A program made the translations under genes and the position numbers. A stretch of DNA of 64,000 nt from Streptomyces sp. RKND-216 (GTDB lineage Bacteria; Actinomycetota; Actinomycetes; Streptomycetales; Streptomycetaceae): the NCBI RefSeq assembly GCF_004795255.1, contig NZ_SSBQ01000002.1, forward strand, positions 1,862,001 to 1,926,000, given 5' to 3'. Under the pieces are notes generated by a model. The model worked only from the letters and a program-made list of their open reading frames with translations. It had not been told where the DNA came from and made no database searches. Position 1 is the stretch's first letter, and each line of letters opens with the position of its first letter. Positions 25,942 to 34,558 of this stretch are shown in pieces.

Positions 25942-26272
25942 ATGACTGCAACGCTTCGGGAGGCATCCCGAGGGCTACGACTTCGAGGTCATCCGCCGTG
26001 CCGTCCCCCGAGGCGGTCTTCACCGCCGAGGTCGTCTCCAGCCAGACGATCGACCGCGTCGCGAAGCGCAAGCAGTACGCCGTGGCTGGTATCCCGCTCT
26101 ACCTGCTGGTCGACCCGTTCGCCAAGGAGATCACCCTTTTCCCCGACCCCTCGCACAGGGAGTACCGGGCGCGGCACACCCCCTGGGGCGACAAGCTCCA
26201 GCTCCGGAGCCGCTGCCCGCGCTGCTCGGCAGCGCGCTCTTCCCGTCCCTGGACGGGCGTCCGCAGCCATGA
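25942..26272 (+). pseudogene. Decayed Uma2-family (DUF820) endonuclease-like remnant
   Basis: Three reading frames hold pieces of one Uma2 protein. HPEGYDFEVIR is read at 25964-25996, then in another frame VFTAEVVSSQTIDRVAKRKQ and YAVAGIPLYLLVDPFAKEIT (about 26016-26200), then PEPLPALLGSALFPSLDGRP returns to the first frame and ends at TGA 26270-26272. The order is that of Uma2 (PD-(D/E)XK-like fold, often in multicopy in streptomycetes), but the N-terminal half is missing and at least two frameshifts are present. The ychF promoter must lie in or just after this remnant. Confidence 0.72.
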
Positions 26273-26353
26273 GCGGGCGCCCGTAGACTTGCTGGACTGG
26301 CCCACACCTCACCGGGCCGTCGAAGCCACCACACCGCTACGGGAAGTCGCCAC

Positions 26354-27442
<1,089 letters not shown>

Positions 27443-27443
27443 A

Positions 27444-28495
27444 TGTATTGCTCATGAGCGTTGTTGACACTCACAGGTCTTGATCATGGCGAAGGCCTCC
27501 GTGTGTGGTGGAGGTGTCGAATCTTCACCGCACGGAGGCCTTCGTGTCCCACCGTAATGCCCGTCTGACTCCTTTGGGCAGGCGTCTGCTGGTCGATCGT
27601 GTCCGTTCCGGCCGCCCGGTGGCCCATGTGGCTGCGGAGATGGGCATATCCCGGGCCACGGCCCACAAGTGGGTCCACCGGTGGCGAGCCGAGGGCGAGC
27701 CGGGCTTGTGTGACCGCCCCAGCCGCCCGCACACGACACCGCACCGCACCGATGCCGATACCGAAGCACGGGTCTGCCGGCTGCGGACCGAACGCAAACT
27801 CGGACCCGCCCGCATCGGCCCGATCCTGGGCATGCCGCCCTCGACCGTGCACCGGATCCTCACCCGGCACGGCCTGCACCGGCTGGCCTGGATGGACCGG
27901 CCAACCGGGCGCATCATTCGCCGCTACGAACGCGAGCGGCCCGGCGAGCTGGTGCACGTGGACGTGAAGAAACTCGGGCGGATTCCCGACGGCGGCGGCT
28001 GGCGTGTCCACGGCCGCGCGGAAAGCCGCCTGACCAAGACCGGAGTCGGCTTCGACTACATCCACTCCGTCGTCGACGACTACACCCGCCTCGCCTACAG
28101 CGAGGTCCACCCCGACGAGAAGGCCGCCACCTGCGCAGGCTTCCTCCGCCGAGCCGCCGCCCACTTCGCCGCCCTCGGCATCGACCGCATCGAAAGGGTG
28201 CTGACCGACAACGCCTGGTCCTACCGCAAGAGCACCCTCTGGAAGCAGTCCCTGACCTACCTCGGCGCCACCAGCAAACGCACCCGCCCTTACCGACCGC
28301 AGACCAACGGCAAGGTCGAACGCTTCAACCGCACCCTGCTCGACGAATGGGCCTACCTGCGGCCCTACACCAGCAACGAGCAGCGGACCGCAGCTCTGCA
28401 AGACTTCCTGCACACCTACAACCACCACCGCTGCCACACCGCACTCGGCGGCCAGCCACCGATCAGCCGTGTGAACAACGCTCCGGGTCAATACA
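27444..28495 (+). mobile_element. IS481-family insertion sequence, complete, 1052 bp
   Basis: The ends are imperfect 27-bp terminal inverted repeats: 27444-27470 starts TGTATTGCTCATGAGCG, and the reverse complement of 28469-28495 starts TGTATTGACCCGGAGCG; 22 of 27 positions agree. TCTAGA is duplicated on both sides. It carries one intact DDE transposase. It sits at the stop codon of ychF, and the right flank is an IS5-type transposase fragment. The identical target duplications suggest a simple, recent insertion. Confidence 0.93.
27491..27543 (+). promoter_or_regulatory. Hairpin that buries the transposase ribosome-binding site
   Basis: GAAGGCCTCCGTG (27491-27503) is a perfect 13-base inverted repeat of CACGGAGGCCTTC (27531-27543). 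The right arm contains the GGAGG Shine-Dalgarno (27534-27538) and ends one base before the GTG start at 27544. The stem can extend inward (TGGTG with CACCG) past a 2-base bulge. On read-through transcripts from ychF this would block translation of the transposase. Confidence 0.75.
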
Positions 28496-28500
28496 TCTAG
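27544..28500 (+). CDS. IS481-family transposase
   Basis: A 318-residue transposase. N-terminal helix-turn-helix: ARLTPLGRRLLVDRV and VAAEMGISRATAHKWVHRW. The DDE catalytic core has Asp140 (HVDVKK), Asp222 (LTDNAW) and Glu259 (NGKVERFNRT). GTG 27544, 5 bases after GGAGG, is chosen because IS481 transposases usually begin SHxNARLT. The IS ends at 28495, so the last codon (ATC) and the TAG stop (28498-28500) are partly or wholly supplied by the duplicated target TCTAGA. All motifs are intact, so it is probably active. Confidence 0.92.
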   Translation: MSHRNARLTPLGRRLLVDRVRSGRPVAHVAAEMGISRATAHKWVHRWRAEGEPGLCDRPSRPHTTPHRTDADTEARVCRLRTERKLGPARIGPILGMPPSTVHRILTRHGLHRLAWMDRPTGRIIRRYERERPGELVHVDVKKLGRIPDGGGWRVHGRAESRLTKTGVGFDYIHSVVDDYTRLAYSEVHPDEKAATCAGFLRRAAAHFAALGIDRIERVLTDNAWSYRKSTLWKQSLTYLGATSKRTRPYRPQTNGKVERFNRTLLDEWAYLRPYTSNEQRTAALQDFLHTYNHHRCHTALGGQPPISRVNNAPGQYI

Positions 28501-28501
28501 A
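28496..28501. repeat. Right target-site duplication TCTAGA
   Basis: Matches the left copy at 27438-27443 and provides the transposase stop codon TAG. Confidence 0.9.
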
Positions 28502-28867
28502 CCCTGTCCGGCGGGGCGACTGCTGTGGGACTCGCCAGCGTTGCCCGGAGCGGTTCACGACATCAAGGCCGCGCGAACCCACAACATCACCGGCGCTCTC
28601 GAAGGGGCCGGGGTGGAGTGCTGGGCCGACAAGGGCTACCGGAGCGCCGGAGGCACCATACGTGTGCCCCGCTGGGGGCGCTGGGAGACGTTGTCCGCAG
28701 GTCAGCGGGCCGTCAACCGCTCGCATGCGAAGATCCGCGCGCTCGTCGAGCAGGCCATGGCCACCCTGAAAACCTGGCGACTCCTGCGCAAGCTGCGATG
28801 CTCAACCACCCGCATCATCAGCCTCGTCCAAGCCGTCCTCACCCTCCAGCTGACCTGCTCAACCTGA
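28502..28867 (+). pseudogene. IS5-type transposase, C-terminal fragment
   Basis: About 120 residues of a DDE_Tnp_4-like transposase are open from the IS481 right end to TGA 28865-28867: GRLLWDSPALPGAVHDIKAA, ECWADKGYRSAGGTIRVPRWG, NRSHAKIRALVEQAMATLK and LRKLRCSTTRIISLVQAVLT. The Asp (ADKGY) and Glu (LVEQA) of the core are present, but the N-terminal part with the first Asp is missing. The sequence just after the stop (TGAGGTTGGAAACGCTC) may be the old right end of this element. The 5' part was probably lost before or when IS481 inserted beside it. Confidence 0.82.
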
Positions 28868-28994
28868 GGTTGGAAACGCTCGATGAGTGGCCGAGTAACG
28901 TGCGACACGTGCGGATGCTTGCGATGCTGGGTGCAGGCGGAGACGAGCGCCGAGATGCCTCGGCCAGTGGGTCTCGAACGTTTCGAGGTGCGTA

Positions 28995-30245
28995 ATGGCG
29001 CAGCCAGGCGAGGCGGAGAGTGGCGGCAGGGGCCGGCTGGACTTGTCGGAAGGCTTCGGTGAACGGCTTCTTGGGCAGCTGCTGGACCGGGCTCACGAGA
29101 TGCCCCCGCAGCTGATCGGCCCGCTCGTCGCTGAAGAGATTCGTGCGATCGGTGGCCGCGAGGTGTCCATCCTCTTGCAGGACTACGCCCAGCTGCTGCT
29201 GGTCCCCCTGCCCGGCAAGGGGCTCACCGACGGCGAGCCGGTGCCGCTTGACGCCTCCCTGGCAGGGGAGGCGTTCCTCAGTGCGAGCCCGGTGGAACGG
29301 TCGCAGCCCGACGGCGTGCGGATGTACCTCCCCCTGCTGGACGGCAGTGACGAGGTCGGAGTGATGGCTCTGACCCTGGACAGAGTCGGGGACGACGACC
29401 GACGGCTGCTGCGCCGGCTTGCCGGGCTGGTGGCCGACATGCTCGTCACCAAGAACGGCTACACCGATCGCTTCTTCCAGGCCCGGCGACGTGAATCGAT
29501 GAGCGTGGCGGCGGAGATCCAGTGGTCGCTGCTGCCTCCTCTGTCGATGCGCACCCCGACGGTGGAGGTCTCGGGGATCCTCGAGCCCGCCTACGACGTC
29601 GCCGGCGACAGCCTGGACTACGCGCTCAACGACGACATCCTCCACATGGCGGTCATCGACGCGATGGGTCACGGTCTGGGCGCCTCCGTGATGGCCACCG
29701 TCGCAGTGGGTGCCTACCGGCACGCCCGGCGCGGCGAGGTCGACCTGGACGAGCTGTATGCGTTCATGGATCGCGCCATCAGCGAGCAGTTCGCTCCCGA
29801 CCACTTCGTCACCGCGCAGATGATGCGCCTGAACACCAGCAGCGGCGCACTCCAATGGGTCAACGCCGGCCACCCGGCACCGCTCCTCCTGCGCGAGAAC
29901 CGCGTCACCCGGAAGCTGGAGGGCCACGGAACACTGCCCGTCGGTTTCGGAGGCGCTACCCCGCAGATCAACACCATCCAGCTGCGGCGCGGAGACCGGG
30001 TGCTCTTCTACACCGACGGCCTTGTCGAGGAACACGGACGGAGCGGGGAGGAATTCGGTGAGGCACGGTTGACAGAGACCATCGAACGCGTCAGCCCGTC
30101 GGCCCGCAGCGTGCAGGAGATGGTCCGCAGCCTCTCCCACGCTCTGATGCACGAACGTCGAGGGGTCACCACCGACGACGCCACACTCTTCCTCGCCGAG
30201 TGGCGCGGGGAGAGCGCCGCTCATCTCGCCGTCCCGGACTTCTAG
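28995..30245 (+). CDS. GAF-like/SpoIIE-type serine phosphatase (RsbU-like)
   Basis: A 416-residue protein. The first ~170 residues form a GAF-like sensor (REVSILLQDYAQLLLVPLPG; VRMYLPLLDGSDEVGVMALT). A coiled linker and the SpoIIE/PP2C domain follow (AAEIQWSLLPPLSM, DVAGDSLDYALN, VIDAMGHGLGASVMA, WVNAGHPAPLLL, VLFYTDGLVEEHG, TTDDATLFLAEW). The first motif reads AGDSLD where most relatives have GGDWYD, but the metal-binding Asp residues remain. There is no kinase domain, unlike the other three SpoIIE proteins in this window. It probably dephosphorylates a STAS anti-sigma antagonist encoded elsewhere. It is the first intact gene after the IS debris. Confidence 0.88.
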   Translation: MAQPGEAESGGRGRLDLSEGFGERLLGQLLDRAHEMPPQLIGPLVAEEIRAIGGREVSILLQDYAQLLLVPLPGKGLTDGEPVPLDASLAGEAFLSASPVERSQPDGVRMYLPLLDGSDEVGVMALTLDRVGDDDRRLLRRLAGLVADMLVTKNGYTDRFFQARRRESMSVAAEIQWSLLPPLSMRTPTVEVSGILEPAYDVAGDSLDYALNDDILHMAVIDAMGHGLGASVMATVAVGAYRHARRGEVDLDELYAFMDRAISEQFAPDHFVTAQMMRLNTSSGALQWVNAGHPAPLLLRENRVTRKLEGHGTLPVGFGGATPQINTIQLRRGDRVLFYTDGLVEEHGRSGEEFGEARLTETIERVSPSARSVQEMVRSLSHALMHERRGVTTDDATLFLAEWRGESAAHLAVPDF

Positions 30246-30283
30246 GTTCTTCTGCGCCTCCGGCGACGACCGGTGACGACGCG

Positions 30284-31075
30284 TCAACGGGTGCGCTGGA
30301 CGGCGGTGAGAACGCCGGCGGGCAACGGCAGTGTCGGACGGATGGAGGCAGGGGCCGGAAGAGCCGGTGATGCCCGGAACGGGACATGCTTGCGCCAGGC
30401 GAGGAGGGAGCCGCCCGCGGCGGTGAGCGCGAGGAAGGAGAAGGCCGCCAGGAACGCGGGCGACGTCGGAGTGCTTGCTTGGCTCCCGGCCACCACGTAG
30501 GCGGCGGTGCTGGGCACGGCCCCCAGTCCGGTCCCCGTCAAGAAGGCGGGCCAGCGCATCCGGGAGACAGCCGCCGCCAGGTTCGACCCGGCGAAGGGGA
30601 TGCCCGGGAGCAATCGGACGACGAGCATCGAGCGGAAGCCGTGGCCGCTCATCTGACGGTCCGCGGCGGTGAGCAGCTTCGCTTTCAGCAGTGGGCGCAG
30701 GGCGTCCTGCCCGAGGAGTCGGCCAAGGCCGAAAGAGACGCCTGCCCCGAGCAGGGTGCCGGCGAGGCCGGCGGCAACGCCCAGATACGCACCGAAGAAC
30801 GCTCCGGCGGCGAGGTTCAGAAACGGCCGGGGAACGAAAGCCACCGTGCAAGCCGCGAAAGCGACGACGAACAGGGGAACGGCAAGAGCTGCCGAAAGCT
30901 CGTTCATCCCGTCTTCCGTGATCAGACGTTGAGGCTCGGCGAAGATCACTACGACGGCGGCGGCGCCGAGCACCACCGGGAGCATCGCGAGACGTGGCCG
31001 TGGGGCGAGAGACTTGTGCACCAAGCGGATCAGGGGACTCGCGGACTTCGCGACCGAAGAGGTCATTACGTGCAT
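30284..31075 (-). CDS. VTT-domain (TVP38/TMEM64, DedA-like) membrane protein
   Basis: A 263-residue membrane protein with a VTT/SNARE-associated domain: FVPRPFLNLAAGAFFGAYLG, GRLLGQDALRPLLKAKL, and the hallmark MLVVRLLPGIPFAGSNLAAA near residue 160, then two more helices. Family members move lipids across or between membranes or affect membrane homeostasis. ATG 31075 or 31066 could start it; a longer in-frame reading to 31240 is Pro-rich and unlikely. It is convergent with the phosphatase gene (38-base gap) and about 100 bases downstream of the desaturase on the same strand, so both may shape membrane lipids. Confidence 0.82.
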   Translation of the reverse strand: MHVMTSSVAKSASPLIRLVHKSLAPRPRLAMLPVVLGAAAVVVIFAEPQRLITEDGMNELSAALAVPLFVVAFAACTVAFVPRPFLNLAAGAFFGAYLGVAAGLAGTLLGAGVSFGLGRLLGQDALRPLLKAKLLTAADRQMSGHGFRSMLVVRLLPGIPFAGSNLAAAVSRMRWPAFLTGTGLGAVPSTAAYVVAGSQASTPTSPAFLAAFSFLALTAAGGSLLAWRKHVPFRASPALPAPASIRPTLPLPAGVLTAVQRTR

Positions 31076-31172
31076 TCTGCTCGTATGGGTGATGGGCGGG
31101 TGAGCGGGCGCCATGGGGCCGGGTGAGACCGGCTTGGTCGCGCCAGGCGACAGCGCATGCCCACGGTCATGC

Positions 31173-32225
31173 TCAGGCGGGGGCGCCGGCGAGGTGGCCT
31201 GCGGCGCGCAGGTGGCGCAGGGCTTGGCGGTAGGAATCAATCAGGCCCGTCTCGGTGTAGGGCAGATCGAGGGCCTCGCAGTGGGCGCGTACCAGGCTGC
31301 GGGCGCGGGGGAGTTCGGATGTGGGCATGCTGGGGAAGAGGTGGTGCTCGATCTGGTGGTTGAGCCCGCCGAGCACGAAGTCCGTGACAGCCCCGCCGCG
31401 CACGTTGCGGGAGGTGAGGACCTGGCTGCGCAGGAAGTCCATGCGCTGGTCGGGGCTGAGCATCTCCATGCCCTTGTGGTTGGGGGCGAACGAGGAGCCC
31501 AGGTAGAGGCCGAACAGTCCCTGCTGGACCAGGACGAAGACGAGTGCCTGGAGCGGGGAGAGCACCCACAGCACGACGGTGAGGTAGGCCGCTGCGTGTG
31601 CCAGGAGGAGCAGGGCTTCGACGGCCACCGGTGCGGGTGCGCCGCGCGGGCGAGAGCGCAGCGCGCGGATGCTGGCGACGTGGAGGGCCCAGCCCTCCAG
31701 GAGCAGCAGCGGGAAGAAGAGTCCGGCCTGGTGGCGCGTCAGGTACGCCCCTGGGCCCGGCTTTCCCGGTGCGTCGGCCTCGTCGAAGATGACGGCGCCG
31801 GGTTCGATGTCGGGGTCGCGGCCGATGTGGTTGGGGTGGGCGTGGTGGCGGTTGTGCTTGTTCATCCACCAGCCGAACCCGAGGCCGATGAAGAGGTTGC
31901 CGAAGAGCAGGCCCACTGCGTTGTCGAGACGCTTGCTGCGGTACGTCTGGCGGTGTCCGGCCTCGTGGCCGCGGAATCCGCACTGGGTGGAGGCGAAGGC
32001 CAGCGGTGCGGCGAGGGCGAGGGACCACCAGGACGCCCCGACCAGGACGAAGGCGGCCCAGCCACCGGCCAGCATCGCGAAGGTGACGAACAGGAGCAGC
32101 GTCCCGCGTACGGGGTGTCGCCGCAGCAGACCGGCGTCACGCACCTGGCGGGAGAGGCGAGAGTAGTCACTTCCGCCCCGTCGCGGGTCGGCGAACTCCG
32201 TCATGTGCTGTGTACTCGCCGTCAT
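31173..32225 (-). CDS. Acyl-lipid/acyl-CoA fatty acid desaturase
   Basis: A 350-residue membrane-bound di-iron desaturase. The three histidine boxes are present: GHEAGH (about residue 94), HNRHH (about 129) and QIEHH (about 292), together with four hydrophobic segments (LLLFVTFAMLAGGWAAFVLV, WWSLALAAPLAFAS and others). QxxHH as the third box places it with front-end and related desaturases rather than stearoyl-CoA desaturases. ATG 32225 is supported by GGAAGG upstream. It introduces a double bond in fatty acyl chains with O2 and an electron donor; no ferredoxin or reductase gene is adjacent. Likely role: membrane-fluidity adjustment. Confidence 0.9.
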   Translation of the reverse strand: MTASTQHMTEFADPRRGGSDYSRLSRQVRDAGLLRRHPVRGTLLLFVTFAMLAGGWAAFVLVGASWWSLALAAPLAFASTQCGFRGHEAGHRQTYRSKRLDNAVGLLFGNLFIGLGFGWWMNKHNRHHAHPNHIGRDPDIEPGAVIFDEADAPGKPGPGAYLTRHQAGLFFPLLLLEGWALHVASIRALRSRPRGAPAPVAVEALLLLAHAAAYLTVVLWVLSPLQALVFVLVQQGLFGLYLGSSFAPNHKGMEMLSPDQRMDFLRSQVLTSRNVRGGAVTDFVLGGLNHQIEHHLFPSMPTSELPRARSLVRAHCEALDLPYTETGLIDSYRQALRHLRAAGHLAGAPA

Positions 32226-32498
32226 AGGTGTTCGCCCTTCCAATTGCCCCCGGTCACTCACCGTGTTCGTCAAGGTGTGCCCTTTCTACGTTCGACACCC
32301 CCGGCGGGCCTTCCTCACGCGCATCGGTCGACGGCTCTCGCTCTCGGGCCTGCAGGGCGCATGGGGGCGGCCGCGAGGAGCCGAGGAGTACGCTGGTCAT
32401 CACCGAGGGCATTTCGTGCACCGGCTGCAGAGCCGTTGCCGTCCTCGGAGAACGACGACACCGGTCGCCTACAACGCGCCCGGAGGCGGGTTCGCAGC

Positions 32499-33071
32499 AT
32501 GACCGCGACGACCGACCGCTCACCTCCCACCTCACCCCCACCCTCCGCGCCCCTACGGCTGGGCCTGAAACCAGCCGGCGATTCTGCCGGACTGCTGGAC
32601 GGAGCATGGTGGCCCTACTCCCGCGACCTGTCGCGCGAACTCCCCCCGCTCATCGCGGTGCTCGACAGTAAGTGGGGGCGCATCACCCGTATAGCCGTGA
32701 ACCCGGAGCACTGGCCCGTGATCCCGCGCAGAGTGGCCGTTGCCGGCCACGTGGTCAAGGTGGGCTGGTTCACCGCCGAGCAGGACCCGCACAAGCTGCT
32801 GCTCCTCTCCGGCCACGTGGGCCGGTGGGACCTGCTGGTCATACCTCCTGAGACCGACCCGACCACATGCCGCTGGCTCACACGCGCGGCCTGCGACCCC
32901 CGTCGCCCCGCCACCGCCTCCGCGCTGCTGCAGGAGGCACGCGGCATCACCGCCCGCGACCCCGCGCGGACGGACGCCCCTCTCGAAGAACGCGCGTGGG
33001 AGGGCGAGGGCGGCGCCTATCTCCACGACAGCGGGGCGATTCAACGCACGACGATGTCCCCCGCGCGGTGA
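32499..33071 (+). CDS. DUF5994 family protein, first copy
   Basis: A 190-residue soluble protein with the DUF5994 signature: LGLKPAGDSAGLLDGAWWPY, SRDLSRELPPLIAVLDSKWG, VAGHVVKVGWFTAEQDPHKL and GRWDLLVIPPETDP. It is common in streptomycetes, often in more than one copy, and has no known function. CGGAGG about 10 bases before ATG 32499 supports the start. The gene is divergent from the desaturase and followed by a 99-residue unknown and a second DUF5994 gene on the same strand. Confidence 0.85.
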   Translation: MTATTDRSPPTSPPPSAPLRLGLKPAGDSAGLLDGAWWPYSRDLSRELPPLIAVLDSKWGRITRIAVNPEHWPVIPRRVAVAGHVVKVGWFTAEQDPHKLLLLSGHVGRWDLLVIPPETDPTTCRWLTRAACDPRRPATASALLQEARGITARDPARTDAPLEERAWEGEGGAYLHDSGAIQRTTMSPAR

Positions 33072-33129
33072 AGGTCGCGCGCCCCACTCCCCGCGGTGCC
33101 GCACCGCCGCATTCCGATCCGAGGCACTC

Positions 33130-33429
33130 ATGGAACCCGACTACACCCTGCCGGCGGCCGACCTCGCCGAGGTCCGCATCATCGCCGCCTCACCGGAAGC
33201 CGCCCGCCGGGTCGCCGAAGTGTTGCGCAACGTCTTCGACGGGGGCGAGCAGCGTAGCTACCCGGCGGGAGCCGACGACGCCGGGACCCGCCTCAACCTG
33301 ACGGTCGACACCACTCGGCGCCCCGCCCGGAACCCTCGTGGCACGGGGCTGCGACCGGCGCTCGGACGCACCGTGACCAGCGCGGAGCCCCACTCCGACG
33401 AGGTCCTCGTCAATCTGGCCGACCGGTGA
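33130..33429 (+). CDS. 99-residue protein of unknown function
   Basis: I do not recognise a family. The sequence AEVRIIAASPEAARRVAEVL, then RLNLTVDTTRRPA, suggests a small alpha/beta fold with an Arg/Pro-rich middle. It has no signal peptide or membrane segment. It starts at ATG 33130, 58 bases after the first DUF5994 gene and 36 bases before the second, and shares their codon use, so it is probably co-transcribed. The link to DUF5994 is positional only. Confidence 0.6.
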   Translation: MEPDYTLPAADLAEVRIIAASPEAARRVAEVLRNVFDGGEQRSYPAGADDAGTRLNLTVDTTRRPARNPRGTGLRPALGRTVTSAEPHSDEVLVNLADR

Positions 33430-33465
33430 AGCGCCCGCATCGGACACCGGGAAAGGACGAAGGGC

Positions 33466-33969
33466 ATGACAGATCCGGACACCTCACCGCACAACCCCCG
33501 GCTGCCGGACGAGGTCCACCGAGCGGTACGTCCCGGCACGGCGCTGCTCAGGCTGGAGACGACAGGAAACCGTGCGGGACTTCTCGACGGGGCGTGGTGG
33601 CCCCGCTCCCGCGATGTCACGACGGAACTGCCCGAGCTGATCGTCGCCCTGACCGAGCACCTCGGTCCGATCCGGCGTGTCGGTCTCGACGCGCGTGCAT
33701 GGGACAGGCTTCCGACCCGCCTGGTCGTCGATGACCGCATCGTGCACATCGACTCCTCACGCATCGGTGATGACACGGCGCTGATCACACGCGGTGACCG
33801 TGACCTGTTCTCCCTGCTGGTGGTCCCGCCGGAAGCCGAACACGGAGCGGCCTGCGACGCGATGACGAGGGCCGTGAGCGCCGACAACACGACCCGCGCC
33901 GGACCTCTCCTGATCGACACCGGAGCCGGTCGCCCGCACGCACCGCCGTCCGGAGCGGGCCGAACGTGA
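33466..33969 (+). CDS. DUF5994 family protein, second copy
   Basis: A 167-residue paralogue of the protein at 32499-33071. It keeps GNRAGLLDGAWWPRSRDVTT and DLFSLLVVPPEAEH, but the middle part diverges: VVDDRIVHIDSSRI replaces VAGHVVKVGWF. This suggests an old duplication with changed function rather than a recent copy. GGAAAGGACGAAGGGC before ATG 33466 is the ribosome site. The shared GAWWPxSRD block is the only strongly conserved motif. Function unknown. Confidence 0.82.
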   Translation: MTDPDTSPHNPRLPDEVHRAVRPGTALLRLETTGNRAGLLDGAWWPRSRDVTTELPELIVALTEHLGPIRRVGLDARAWDRLPTRLVVDDRIVHIDSSRIGDDTALITRGDRDLFSLLVVPPEAEHGAACDAMTRAVSADNTTRAGPLLIDTGAGRPHAPPSGAGRT

Positions 33970-34558
33970 AGGGGGACGGTGCCCTGCGGAGAACCCGGCG
34001 GGACGTGCGCCCGTGTCGGTGTCCCCCCACCGTGTCCTCGGCATCCTGCTGCCCGTGACCATCCATCTCGCAGGCGAGACCATGCTGGCCTGGCTCGGAC
34101 TGGCCAGCGGCCTCCTCGTCACCGCCATCGGCATCAGCCTCCTGTAGGGAGCCACTGCTCCTCTTCCTCTCCGACGTGCGGCTGGAGCCCGACGAACAAC
34201 CGCACTCCCTCCCATTGCCAATGTGCCCAGCGGGCCCGCCGGCGCCCAGCGCAGGTGCTGAGCCGGTGCCAGGGACCCATCAGTCCGCAGCAGTCAGCAG
34301 GATGGTCGCGAATCGCCGTCGAAGGCCGTCGCACGCCAACGCGAAGTAGCAGGTCAGTCCCCCCGTGTCACCGCCGCCCGCAGGCCAGACCGTGCCTCGA
34401 TACGTTTCGCTTCAGCGTGTGAACTCCGCCGCGGTAGCGTGCCCGCGGGGGTGGGACGGCTCCCGGGACTGCGCGTGGGGGTGAGGGGCTCGCGCGGCGC
34501 GGGTACGGTGGTGCCAGCCACCCGTCGACGAGTCCACACGCCGAAGGAGAAAAGGTCT
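33970..34558. other. Intergenic stretch of about 590 bases before the ATP-grasp gene
   Basis: No confident gene. A 44-codon open frame, GTG 34013 to TAG 34147, encodes one hydrophobic helix (MLAWLGLASGLLVTAIGISL) and could be a tiny membrane protein, but it lacks a clear ribosome site. From about 34150 to 34430 base composition is less G/C-biased by codon position and no frame looks coding. The promoter of the ATP-grasp unit must lie in the last 150 bases; GAAGGAGAAAAGG at 34543-34555 is the ribosome site. Confidence 0.5.

Noticed and set aside
24097..25954. Identical 13-mer ATGACTGCAACGC at the ispH start (24097) and at 25942
   Set aside because: Similarity does not extend beyond 13 bases, so duplication of the ispH start is not supported.
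34013..34147. 44-codon hydrophobic open frame as a small membrane protein gene
   Set aside because: No convincing ribosome site or recognisable family; mentioned only inside the intergenic entry.
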